A stretch of 64,000 bases of DNA, taken from contig WTFX01000026.1 of NCBI GenBank assembly GCA_011523825.1, positions 268,321 through 332,320 on the forward strand. Reading direction: 5' to 3'. The notes beneath the pieces are model-generated. The model worked only from the letters and a program-made list of their open reading frames with translations. It did no database searches and was not told where the DNA came from. How positions within the stretch are numbered: position 1 is the stretch's first letter; every line of letters starts with the position of its first letter. Both the position numbers and the translations under genes were made by a program. The stretch is from Microthrixaceae bacterium (lineage in GTDB: Bacteria > Actinomycetota > Acidimicrobiia > Acidimicrobiales > Poriferisodalaceae). This document shows positions 41,093 through 50,100 of the stretch, in pieces.

Positions 41093-41922
41093 CGAGTCGC
41101 CACCGCCGGGTAGCGGACCGCGACAAGGGTCAGCCCGTGCGGCGGTGCGATCGGCGCTGCCGCATCCCGGTTGCGCGCAGCCAGCACGGCAGGCACATCG
41201 CCGGCGCCGCGGTCGCCGCGCCCCACCGCCACGCACTGGCCCACGATGGCCCGCACCATCTGGTGGCAGAAGGCGTTCGCTTCGATCTCGAACAGCAGAT
41301 CGGTGCCTTCGCCAGACCAGCAGGCCGCCGACACGGTGCGCACCAGCGAGGCATCGGGCCGGTCCTTCGGCCGGCGGCAGAACGAGGTGAAGTCGTGCTC
41401 GCCCACGAAGTGGCCTGCCGCAGCATTCATCTCGCCGATGTCGAGCGGCGCGGCAACATGCCATTCGAGATCGGCACAGCGAGGATCGGGATGGGCGGCG
41501 TTGCGGATGCGGTACTCATACGCACGAGCGACGGCCGAGTGACGTGCGTCGAATCCGTCCTCAGCGAATGACGTCGCCGTCACCGCGATCTCCGGGTACA
41601 GCATGCGGTTGAGCGAGGACGCCAGGCGACCCAGCCGGTTCTCCGGCTGTTCGCCGGCGATGCGGCGAAGTCCCTCGCCGCCGACCTGGAACGACACGAC
41701 CTGTGCGGTGGCGTGCACGCCCGCGTCGGTGCGGCCGGCCACCGTCAGCACGGGCGCCTCGCCCAGGATGCGCTCCAGCGCAGCGTTCAGCACGCCGGCC
41801 ACCGTGCGCACGCCTTCATTGGCGGCGAAGCCGCGAAAGCCGGTGCCGCGGTACGACAGATCCAGCCGCACCGTCCGCTGCCCGCTGCTGCTGCGGGCCT
41901 CATGCTCGTTCACTGCTGGCAC
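41089..41922 (-). CDS. truA: tRNA pseudouridine synthase A
   Basis: 277 residues from the GTG at 41922. TruA converts uridines 38-40 of the tRNA anticodon arm to pseudouridine. The catalytic aspartate lies in VAGRTDAGVHATAQVVSF. Other family blocks are SYRGTGFRGFAANEG, RHSAVARAYEYRIRN and the C-terminal FCHQMVRAIVGQCVAVGRGD. A GTG at 41913 is a possible alternative start that would be leaderless behind a TACCGT box. The gene usually follows rplQ on the same strand; here it is inverted and separated by about 7 kb. Confidence 0.95.
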   Translation of the reverse strand: MPAVNEHEARSSSGQRTVRLDLSYRGTGFRGFAANEGVRTVAGVLNAALERILGEAPVLTVAGRTDAGVHATAQVVSFQVGGEGLRRIAGEQPENRLGRLASSLNRMLYPEIAVTATSFAEDGFDARHSAVARAYEYRIRNAAHPDPRCADLEWHVAAPLDIGEMNAAAGHFVGEHDFTSFCRRPKDRPDASLVRTVSAACWSGEGTDLLFEIEANAFCHQMVRAIVGQCVAVGRGDRGAGDVPAVLAARNRDAAAPIAPPHGLTLVAVRYPAVATR

Positions 41923-41926
41923 GGTA
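41921..41926 (-). promoter_or_regulatory. Possible -10 box TACCGT of truA
   Basis: TACCGT on the minus strand ends 7 bp before the GTG at 41913. This matches the spacing seen before glmS and the sterol-desaturase gene. It overlaps the longer GTG start at 41922. Confidence 0.35.
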
Positions 41927-42001
41927 ACTTCGCAGGCAGCGGTGCGGTACGGGCAGATTTCCGCTCGGCCGCATCAGTCAGGTCACAGGGGGACACGGCA
42001 G

Positions 42002-43723
42002 ATGCTCGATACCAGGATTGCGGGCGGCACGATCATCGACGGCACGGGGGCTCCACGGGTCCAGGGAGATGTCGGCATCTCCGGTGGGCGCATCGTGGCC
42101 GTCGGCGACGAGGCCACGCAGGCTGCCGGCGCAGCCAAGCGCACCATCGACGCCTCCGGCAAAGTCGTCGCGCCCGGCTTCGTCGACATCCACACGCACT
42201 TCGACGCCCAGGTCTTCTGGGACACCACCCTGTCTCCGTCGCCATTGCACGGCGTGACCACGGTGATCGGCGGCAACTGCGGCTTCACCATCGCCCCGCT
42301 GGAGCCCGACCACGGCGACTACCTGATGCGGATGCTGGCCCGGGTGGAGGGCATGCCGCTCGAATCGCTGCAAGAGGGCGTCCCGTGGGACTGGAGGAGC
42401 TTCGGCGAGTACCTCGACTCGATCGACGGCACGCTGATGCCCAACGCCGGGTTCCTGGTGGGACATTGCGCGCTGCGCCGGATCGTGATGGGGGAGCGCT
42501 CGGTGGGCTACGAGGCCACGCCCGACGAGCTCGAGGCCATGAAGCAGCTGCTGGCCGAGAGCATCGCCGCCGGCGGGCTGGGCTTCAGCTCATCGTGGGC
42601 CAAGACGCACAACGACGCCGCCGGTGAGGCTGTGCCCTCGCGTCACGCCTCCACCAGCGAGCTGATCGAGCTGTGTTCGGTGCTGCGATCGAGCCCGGCG
42701 GTGGCGCTCGAGTTCATCCCGACCATCGAGCGCTTTGACACCGACGTGTACCAGCTGCTCGCCGACATGTCGGTGGCTGCTGACCGGCCGCTCAACTGGA
42801 ACGTGATCTTCGCCAACGGGCGGCATCGAGATGTCATCGCCCAGAAGCTCGAGGCCAGCAACTTCGCGGCTCGCCAGGGCGGGCGCGTGCTCGCGCTGAC
42901 CGCGCCGATGCCTGCGGTCAGCCGGCTGTGCTTCGAAAGCGGATTCCTGCTCGACACGCTGCACGGCTGGGCGGAGCCAATGGCGCTGCCGCCTGCAGAG
43001 AAGATGCAGCTGCTGGCCGATCCGCAGCGCCGCGCCGAGCTGAATGATCTTGCCCAGCAGCCGAGCGCGTTCCGGGGCGTGGCCCGCTGGGAGCGTCTCA
43101 CGGTCGGCGAGGTCACCAAGCCCGAGCTCACGCACTTCGAAGGCCGCACGATCGGTGAGATTGCCGACGAGCAGGGCATCACGCCATGGGATGCGCTGTG
43201 CGATCTGGTGGTGGCCGACGACCTCAAGACCGGCCTGTACCCGCGCGCCGCTGGTGACGACGAAGACAGCTGGGCGCTGCGCCAGGAGCTCTGGAATGAC
43301 GACCGCTGCGTGATCGGCGCGTCGGACGCGGGCGCGCACCTCGACTTCCTGGCCACGTTCAACTACTCGACCTACCTGCTGGCCGCAGCCCGTGACCGCC
43401 GGATGCTCGAGCTGGAAGATGCCATACACAAGCTCACCGACGTTCCTGCCCGCCTGTACGGCCTCGCGGACCGCGGCCGCCTTGCGGAGGGCTGCCATGC
43501 CGACATCGTGGTGTTCGACCCCGACGCGGTGGCGCCGAAGCCGATCGAGGTGCGCGAGGACCTGCCCGGCGGCGCATGGCGCCTCTATGGCGAGGCCGAC
43601 GGCATCGACACAGTGCTGATCAACGGCGAGGTCGCCGTCAGCGGCGGCGAGTTCACCGATGCGCGACCGGGAACCCTGTTGCGGGCCGGGCGCGACACGG
43701 TTCCGGTGACGGCAACTGGCTGA
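42002..43723 (+). CDS. D-aminoacylase-like amidohydrolase
   Basis: 573 residues. An amidohydrolase-superfamily metalloenzyme related to N-acyl-D-amino-acid deacylase. The first metal motif is VDIHTHFDAQVFWD, the cysteine ligand region is GGNCGFTIAPL, and the catalytic aspartate lies in VIGASDAGAHLDFL. The urease-like beta-sandwich is formed by both ends (RIAGGTIIDGTGAPRVQGDV at the start, ADIVVFDPDAV and VLINGEVAVSGGEF at the end). The ATG at 42002 follows AGGGGGA by about 9 bp; the upstream open frame is antisense to truA. The true substrate, a D-amino acid amide or another N-acyl compound, is not determined. Confidence 0.88.
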   Translation: MLDTRIAGGTIIDGTGAPRVQGDVGISGGRIVAVGDEATQAAGAAKRTIDASGKVVAPGFVDIHTHFDAQVFWDTTLSPSPLHGVTTVIGGNCGFTIAPLEPDHGDYLMRMLARVEGMPLESLQEGVPWDWRSFGEYLDSIDGTLMPNAGFLVGHCALRRIVMGERSVGYEATPDELEAMKQLLAESIAAGGLGFSSSWAKTHNDAAGEAVPSRHASTSELIELCSVLRSSPAVALEFIPTIERFDTDVYQLLADMSVAADRPLNWNVIFANGRHRDVIAQKLEASNFAARQGGRVLALTAPMPAVSRLCFESGFLLDTLHGWAEPMALPPAEKMQLLADPQRRAELNDLAQQPSAFRGVARWERLTVGEVTKPELTHFEGRTIGEIADEQGITPWDALCDLVVADDLKTGLYPRAAGDDEDSWALRQELWNDDRCVIGASDAGAHLDFLATFNYSTYLLAAARDRRMLELEDAIHKLTDVPARLYGLADRGRLAEGCHADIVVFDPDAVAPKPIEVREDLPGGAWRLYGEADGIDTVLINGEVAVSGGEFTDARPGTLLRAGRDTVPVTATG

Positions 43724-43730
43724 CCGCCGG

Positions 43731-43736
43731 TAGCCT
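43731..43736 (+). promoter_or_regulatory. Possible -10 box TAGCCT of rplM-rpsI-glmM
   Basis: TAGCCT lies 42 bp before the rplM GTG, the same hexamer as in the rpsL, tuf and rplC promoters. The -35 is poor (a GTGACG at 19 bp). Confidence 0.45.
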
Positions 43737-43778
43737 CTTGGGGCCTGTCTCGCAGTCGATTCCCGTCGGAGTTCCAGC

Positions 43779-44225
43779 GTGCGCACCTATGCCCCCAAAG
43801 CATCTGAAATCGAGCGCTCGTGGTTCGTTGTCGATGCCGAGGGCATGGTGCTGGGCCGCATGGCGACCGAGGTCGCCAAGATCCTGCGTGGCAAGCACAA
43901 GCCGACCTTCGCCCCCTACATCGACGGCGGTGACCACGTTGTCGTGGTGAACGCCGACAAGGTGGTGCTGACCGGTGACAAAGCCACGAAGAAGCTCGTG
44001 CACCGCCACTCGGGTTACCCCGGCGGTCTGCACAGCGAGAAGTACGGCGATCTGCTGGCCCGCCGGCCGGCCGACGCGGTGCGGCGCACCATCCGCGGCA
44101 TGCTGCCGCACAACCGTCTGGGCCGTGCGCAGCTGCGCAAGTTGAAGGTGTACGCCGGGCCCGACCACCCCCACGCCGCTCAGCAGCCCCAGCCGCTGTC
44201 GCTGCCCGATGCCATGGCGCGCTGA
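43779..44225 (+). CDS. rplM: 50S ribosomal protein L13 (uL13)
   Basis: 148 residues, standard. uL13 is an early assembly protein. The GTG start gives [20 protein letters not shown]; then [40 protein letters not shown] and [20 protein letters not shown]. It is paired with rpsI 59 bp downstream, as in nearly all bacteria. Confidence 0.97.
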   Translation: MRTYAPKASEIERSWFVVDAEGMVLGRMATEVAKILRGKHKPTFAPYIDGGDHVVVVNADKVVLTGDKATKKLVHRHSGYPGGLHSEKYGDLLARRPADAVRRTIRGMLPHNRLGRAQLRKLKVYAGPDHPHAAQQPQPLSLPDAMAR

Positions 44226-44284
44226 GGCACCCTTCCGCGCGCCGTAGCCGCTACGCCACACCCGACAAGAAAGATTCCGATTTC

Positions 44285-44677
44285 GTGCCCGTTCCGCTGA
44301 CGCAGACCACTGGCCGCCGCAAGCGTGCCGTTGCACGGGTGAGGTTCCTGCCCGGCAGCGGCAACATCTCGGTGAATGGTCGCCCATTCGACGAGTACTT
44401 CACGTCGTCGGTGCACCGCATGGAGATCACCGAACCGCTGCGGCTCACAGAAACCGCCGCGAGCTACGACGTCAGCGCCACCGTGGACGGCGGCGGGGTT
44501 GCAGGTCAAGCCGGCGCGTTGCGCTTGGGCATTGCCCGCTCGCTGCTGGTGCTCGACCCTGAGGTGCGGCCGACGCTGAAGTCGGCCGGCCTGCTGCATC
44601 GCGACGACCGCAAGAAGGAATCCAAGAAGTACGGCCTCAAGAAGGCCCGCAAGGCGCCCCAGTATTCCAAGCGCTAA
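44285..44677 (+). CDS. rpsI: 30S ribosomal protein S9 (uS9)
   Basis: 130 residues, standard. The C-terminal tail of uS9 touches P-site tRNA. It has [20 protein letters not shown], then [12 protein letters not shown] and the basic end [22 protein letters not shown]. The start is GTG at 44285. glmM begins 6 bp after the stop, so cell-wall precursor synthesis is tied to this ribosomal transcript. Confidence 0.97.
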   Translation: MPVPLTQTTGRRKRAVARVRFLPGSGNISVNGRPFDEYFTSSVHRMEITEPLRLTETAASYDVSATVDGGGVAGQAGALRLGIARSLLVLDPEVRPTLKSAGLLHRDDRKKESKKYGLKKARKAPQYSKR

Positions 44678-44683
44678 ACCGGC

Positions 44684-46150
44684 GTGGAACCCACCTTCGG
44701 AACCGACGGCGTTCGAGGGCGGGCCTTCGACGAGATCGACGAGGTTGTTGTGCACGCGCTCGGACGCGCGGCGAACCGGGCGCTGTTTGCAAACAATGAT
44801 GCTGCGCGCTGGGCGGTTGGCCGCGACACACGCGAATCGGGTCTCGCGCTGGCACGAGCGCTCGTTGCCGGCCTGCGAGCGACCGGAGCTGAGGTCATCG
44901 ATCTCGGTATCGTGCCCACGCCGGTCGTGGCATTCGCAGCCCAGCACCTCGACACAGCCGGCGCCATGGTCTCGGCATCCCACAATCCGTGGCAGGACAA
45001 CGGTGTCAAGCTGTTCGCGGCGGGCGGCACCAAGCTCAGCGATGCCGAGCAGGCTGGCGTCGCGGGGTGTCTCGACGATCTGCGACTGACGCACGGCGAC
45101 CGACCGTCGGCGGTTGAGATCGCACGCCGAACCGACGTTGAGCCCGTTATCGACGCTGTTGCAGCTCAGGTGGTCTCGCCGAACGCGACAGCCCGAATGC
45201 TGGATGCCTATGAGCATTCGCTGCGCGCCGCCATCGACGGCCGCACGCTCGACGGCCTGCACCTGGTGCTGGACGGCGCGAACGGTGCGAGCGCATCGCT
45301 GGCACCCGCAGTGCTGCAGCGGCTGGGCGCGCAGGTCACTGCACTGTTCTGCGAACCCGACGGTCGCAACATCAACGACGGCTGCGGATCGGTGAACCCT
45401 GGCGCGCTCGGGGCGGCAGTGCTCGATGTGAGCGCGGATCTGGGCTTGGCCTTCGACGGCGACGGCGACCGGCTGATTGCGGTGGACAGCGAGGGGCAGG
45501 TCATCGACGGCGATCGCCAGATGGCGCTGTTCGCGGTCGACCTGGCTGAGCGGGGCCTGCTGGCCGGCGACACGCTGGTCGTGACGGTCATGTCCAACCT
45601 GGGGTTGCGGCGGGCGATGGCCGCAGCCGGCATCGACGTGGTCACCACCGCAGTGGGGGACCGGGCGGTGCTCGAAGCACTGGAAACAGGCGGTCACCGT
45701 CTCGGCGGCGAGCAGTCAGGCCACGTCGTCTTCCGGCACGAAGCCACCACCGGCGACGGTCTGCGCAGCGCTGTCCACCTTGCCGACCTCGTTGCCCGGC
45801 GCGCCGCAGGCGCGGTGTCGCGCACGAGCGCCGCTGTGTCCGATGGTCCGGCGCGCACGAGCGCCGCTGTGTCCCATGGTCCGGCGCTCACGAGCGCCGA
45901 ACTTGCGTCGCAAGCAATGCAGGTCGCCCCGCAGGTGCTCCGCAGCGTGCCGGGGAGCTCACGATCGCTCACCGATGAGATTCAGCGTGCAGTCGATGGC
46001 ATCGCCGCCGGCGCAGGTCCGGATGTGCGGGTGCTGGTGCGTGCCAGTGGCACCGAACCGGTCATCCGCATCATGGTCGAGGCGCCGACCGAGAGCGAGG
46101 CAGCGGATCTGGTGGACCGTCTCGCCGACGTGATCGTGGATCAGGTGTAG
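44684..46150 (+). CDS. glmM: Phosphoglucosamine mutase with repeat insert
   Basis: 488 residues, about 40 more than usual. It converts glucosamine-6-phosphate to glucosamine-1-phosphate for UDP-GlcNAc. Motifs: FGTDGVRG, the phosphoserine loop MVSASHNPWQDNGVK, the magnesium loop DGDGDR, the sugar loop GGEQSGH and the phosphate-binding RASGTEPVIRIMVE. The excess length is mostly a 33 nt repeat insert coding TSAAVSDGPAR / TSAAVSHGPAL between domains 3 and 4. The start is GTG. The last 10 bases overlap the end of the converging dioxygenase gene. glmS lies just beyond it on the same strand. Confidence 0.95.
   Translation: MEPTFGTDGVRGRAFDEIDEVVVHALGRAANRALFANNDAARWAVGRDTRESGLALARALVAGLRATGAEVIDLGIVPTPVVAFAAQHLDTAGAMVSASHNPWQDNGVKLFAAGGTKLSDAEQAGVAGCLDDLRLTHGDRPSAVEIARRTDVEPVIDAVAAQVVSPNATARMLDAYEHSLRAAIDGRTLDGLHLVLDGANGASASLAPAVLQRLGAQVTALFCEPDGRNINDGCGSVNPGALGAAVLDVSADLGLAFDGDGDRLIAVDSEGQVIDGDRQMALFAVDLAERGLLAGDTLVVTVMSNLGLRRAMAAAGIDVVTTAVGDRAVLEALETGGHRLGGEQSGHVVFRHEATTGDGLRSAVHLADLVARRAAGAVSRTSAAVSDGPARTSAAVSHGPALTSAELASQAMQVAPQVLRSVPGSSRSLTDEIQRAVDGIAAGAGPDVRVLVRASGTEPVIRIMVEAPTESEAADLVDRLADVIVDQV
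45821..45900 (+). repeat. 33 nt tandem repeat inside glmM
   Basis: Units at 45821-45853 and 45854-45886 and a partial third from 45887. Each starts near CGCACGAGCGCCG. A GCGC/GCGC stem lies in the units; the third gives GGCGCT-CACG-AGCGCC, a perfect 6 bp stem. The frame is kept (11 residues per unit). Confidence 0.85.
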
Positions 46151-47064
46151 ACGTTCAGGAACGCCTCGTTGAGCCGGCGGTCGACGTAGAACACACCCTT
46201 GCCGAGCTGCTCGGCATCCCAGGTCCGCTGAGGCACATCGGGGAAGTAGATGTACCCGCCGGCGAACACCTCGTTTCGGTTGCCGGACGGATCCCAGAAG
46301 TAGATGGTCTGGCCGCGGGTGATGCCGTGGCGGGTCGGGCCGATGTCGACCGGGATGTCATACCGGCTCATGACGTCGCCGGCGTGCGCCACGTCGTTCC
46401 AGCTCTCGAGGAAGAACGACACGTGGTGGAAGATGCCCGGTTCCTCCGCGGCGACGAACGCCACATCGTGGGCCTTGCTGGCACAGGTCAGGAAGGGTGC
46501 GACATAGGAACCGTCCGGCGCCACGACAACCTCGGACACTTCGAAGCCCAACACCTCGGTGAACAGTTCCACCGTCTCGGCGATGTTCGGCCCGTACAGC
46601 AGGCAGTGGTCCATGCGGGTGGCCCGCATGCCGCGGGGCTCCTCATCCCACACATCGGGGTTGTGCGTTGGAGGCGTCTTGTCGGCGATGGCCATCTCGG
46701 CATAGAGATGGATGGTGTGTCCCGCCGGGATCTGGAAGCTGACCACACGGCCGAGCCCCGGCTGTGAGCCGGGCTCGAGGTGGTCCACCTCGACACCGTG
46801 TGCGTAGAGCTTGTCGGTCAGCTCGCTCAGATCGGCGTCGTTGCGCACCTTGAAACCCATGAAGTCCATGCCGGGCGAATCGGCTGGCCGCAGGATGACG
46901 CTGTGATGGTCGAACTCGTCGTACGCCTTGAAGTAGGCGCGGCCGTCATCGCCGGTCCCGACATGGCTGAGGCCGACTCGATCCCGGTAGTGGACGATTG
47001 ACCCTTCCATGTCGGTGGCGCGGATCTGGACGTAGCCAGCTCGCATGACTCCCGTGATTGCCAT
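46141..47064 (-). CDS. Catechol 2,3-dioxygenase-like extradiol dioxygenase
   Basis: 307 residues. Type I extradiol dioxygenases of the VOC superfamily cleave catechol rings next to the diol. Two VOC modules are visible (about 8-130 and 148-290). The iron ligands are H153 (TRMDHCLLYG), H214 (IFHHVSFF) and E265 (NRNEVFAGGY), the same numbering as in the Pseudomonas XylE enzyme. The ATG at 47064 has a GGGGG tract upstream. The gene converges on glmM with a 10 bp overlap and is not in a degradation operon here. A catechol-type substrate is likely, but the exact one is open. Confidence 0.88.
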   Translation of the reverse strand: MAITGVMRAGYVQIRATDMEGSIVHYRDRVGLSHVGTGDDGRAYFKAYDEFDHHSVILRPADSPGMDFMGFKVRNDADLSELTDKLYAHGVEVDHLEPGSQPGLGRVVSFQIPAGHTIHLYAEMAIADKTPPTHNPDVWDEEPRGMRATRMDHCLLYGPNIAETVELFTEVLGFEVSEVVVAPDGSYVAPFLTCASKAHDVAFVAAEEPGIFHHVSFFLESWNDVAHAGDVMSRYDIPVDIGPTRHGITRGQTIYFWDPSGNRNEVFAGGYIYFPDVPQRTWDAEQLGKGVFYVDRRLNEAFLNVYT

Positions 47065-47168
47065 GGCGATACCCCCAATTTGTGAGCAGGTTCATATATC
47101 TAATCACGCAACCCCCACCCCCGCCGCCGGCGGCTGTTGACCGGGCCGACTGGCCGTCGGGTGCTCGG

Positions 47169-47174
47169 TACCCT
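47169..47174 (+). promoter_or_regulatory. -10 box TACCCT of glmS (leaderless start)
   Basis: TACCCT ends 7 bp before the glmS GTG at 47182, placing the start of transcription on or next to the start codon. The neighbourhood CGGTACCCTCG recurs upstream of guaA. No good -35 at the usual distance. Confidence 0.45.
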
Positions 47175-47181
47175 CGCTGTT

Positions 47182-50100
47182 GTGTGCGGGATTGTGGCCG
47201 TCGTCGGCCGCCGAGACGACCGGGGTGCGCTGGAGGCCTCTGCGGTTGTCCCGCGGCTGCATGACGCCGCCGACCTGCTCACCGCCGCAGCCTCCGGGGG
47301 CAGCTCCGACGCTCCTTTCGGCGGTCGCGATCCCCTCGAGCGGCTTGATGCCGCGGCCACGGTGCTGCGAGACGCCGACGAGGCGCTGCGATCGTTGCCC
47401 GGAGTCCGCCTGCTGGTATCCGACGCCAAGTGTGTGCTCGACATCGAGACCGCGTTGGCAACGGTGGGTGCACTCGTCGACGACATCGACCGGGCAGTTG
47501 ATGCCGGCGATGTGCTGCCCGGTGGCGAGAACGCCCGCATCGAGCGCGTCAATGCCTGCCTGAGTGAGCTGAAGGACCACGCATTCGCGTTGCGCCGGGA
47601 CCGTCTGCGGACGGCGCGGGAAGTGATCGGGCTCTGGGGTGGCACGCCTCCGGCGGCAGCCGTGGGCGGGCTCTGGTCGATCCAGGTGGCGTTGTCCGCA
47701 CTCGACCGCCTCGAAGTTCGAGGGCGGGACTCGGCCGGGCTGCAGGTATTCGTTCACGGGGCGCGTCTTGACCCCGGTGCCGGCGGCGCGCACGGCGGAC
47801 GGCTCACCGATCCGCTCTTCGGTGCCGGTGCGGCGCGGGACACTGGCAACGGGTTGGCGTTCGTGTACAAGACGGCGTCGGAAATCGGAGAGCTCGGCGA
47901 CAACACGGCCGCACTGAGATCGCAGATCTGCCAGGACAGCTTGCTGCGCTGGGCTCTGTGTGCCGACGGCGCCGAGACGGTCGTGCTGGGCCACACCCGG
48001 TGGGCCAGCATCGGCATTGTCTCGGTGCCCAACACCCATCCCCTCGATGCATGGGATCCCTCTGCATCAGCCACGGATGGCGGCGACGTCGCGCACATCG
48101 CCGCTGTGCTCAACGGTGATGTCGACAACTACGCCGACCTGATTGCGCAGCGACGTCTTCGGATTGCGCCCGAGATCACCACTGACGCCAAGGTCATCCC
48201 GACGATGCTGCGCCAGGCGCTCGCCGCAAGCTCGAATGGCGAGCGCCCCACCGCTGGGTCGGAGCAGCTGCGGCGAGCCTTCGCTGATGCCGTCAGCAGC
48301 TTCGAGGGCTCAGTGGCGATAGCGGCGCATGTCTCCGCGACGCCCGACGTGGTGGCGCTGGCACTGCGGGGCAGCGGGCAGGCGCTGTATGTGGGGGCAA
48401 CAGGCCCGGCATATGTCGTCGCGAGCGAGCCGTACGGCTTGGTCGAGGAATGTCGCGAGTACGTCCGCCTCGACGGAGAGACACCGTCCGACCCGGCGAA
48501 CCCCGTGGGCAGTCGCGGCCAGATCATGCTGGTCGGCACGCCCGCCGGCGCGGCGGCCGAGCTCACCGCGCTGCGCCGCCTCTCCTACGACGGCACGGAG
48601 TTGCCCGTAGAAGCCGGTGACATCGTCACAGCCGAGGTCACCACCCGGGACATCGACCGGGGCGACTACCCGCACTTCCTGCTGAAGGAGATCGGCGAGG
48701 CCCCCCGGTCGCTGCGGGCCACATTGCGTGGCCGCATTGACTCGGCCACATTGCGTGGCCGCATTGACACGGCCGCATTGGGTGGCCGCATTGACACAGC
48801 CACACCCGCCCCGCTGCGGCACGCCCGGCTTGGACCCGACTCCCTGCCTGCCGATGTCCGAGCCCGGCTGCGGGACGGCTCCATCCGCCGCATCGTCGCC
48901 ATCGGCCAGGGCACAGCGGCAGCCGCGGCGTCATCGCTACCGCACTTTGTCGAGACCCTGCTGGCGCCCTCGCGCACGCTGCGCAGCGTGGAGGTGACGG
49001 CACCCCTGGCCACCGAGTTCAGCGGTTTCGGCTTGCACGCCGACCTCTCCGACACGTTGGTCGTTGCTGTCAGCCAGTCCGGCACCACCACCGATACCAA
49101 CCGCACGGTCGATCTCGCCCGCGCCCGGGGTGCGGCCGTGATCGCCATCGTCAACCGGCGCGGCAGCGACCTGACCGACCGGGCCGACGGCGTCCTCTAC
49201 ACCTCCGACGGCCGCGATGTCGAGATGTCGGTCGCGTCCACCAAGGCCTTCTACGCACAGGTCGCGGCGTGTGCGCTGCTCGCTTCCGCCATCGCTGCCG
49301 AGATCCGATCCGACGATGCCGCGACGAGCGGTGCCATCAGCGATCTGCTGGGCGCGCTGCTCAAGCTGCCCGCCGCCCTCGAATCGGTGCTCGCATCACA
49401 CGACGAGATCGCCCGAATCGCCCGGCGCCACGTGGGCGCCCACCGCCACTGGGCCGTGGTGGGCAACGGCGCCAACCGGATCGCATCCCGTGAGATTCGC
49501 ATCAAGCTGTCCGAGGTCTGCTACCACGCCGTCGCCGAAGATGGGACAGAGGACAAGAAGCACATCGACCTCTCGTGCGAGCCGCTCATCTGGGTGTGCG
49601 CGACGGGCCTCACCGGATCAGTCGCCGACGACGCCGCGAAGGAAGTGGCGATCTACCGGGCACACCGGGCGACTCCCATTGTGGTGGCCTCTGCCGGCAC
49701 CGGCCGCTTCGATGCTGCGGCGGAGTTGCTGGAAGTCCCCGCGGTGCATCCGGCGGTGGACTTCATGCTGGCCGCTGCTGCTGGTCATCTGTACGGCTAC
49801 GAGGCGGCGCTGACCATCGACGCTCTGGCCGATCCGTTGCGCGAGATGCGTGCCAGCACCGAATCCTTGCTCGCGGCTGGTGGCCGCGACGAATCGCTGC
49901 TTGCGACTGCCGGCAGCACTGACGCATCGCTCACCGCCCCCGGCCGCGAGGGGGACCTGCTGGCGGTGCTGGCCGAGCGCCTGCGCGCCCCAGCCAATCG
50001 CTTCCGTGACGGCGTGCGTGCGGGCAGCTACGACGGGCACCTGCGGGCGGGCAGCGCGGCTCGCCTGGGAGCGGTGCTGCGGTACGCAGTGGGCATGACG

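Noticed and set aside
47137..47181. Earlier glmS start at 47137
   Set aside because: Class II glutaminases need the catalytic cysteine right after the initiator residue. Only the GTG at 47182 gives this; a start at 47137 would bury the nucleophile 16 residues in.
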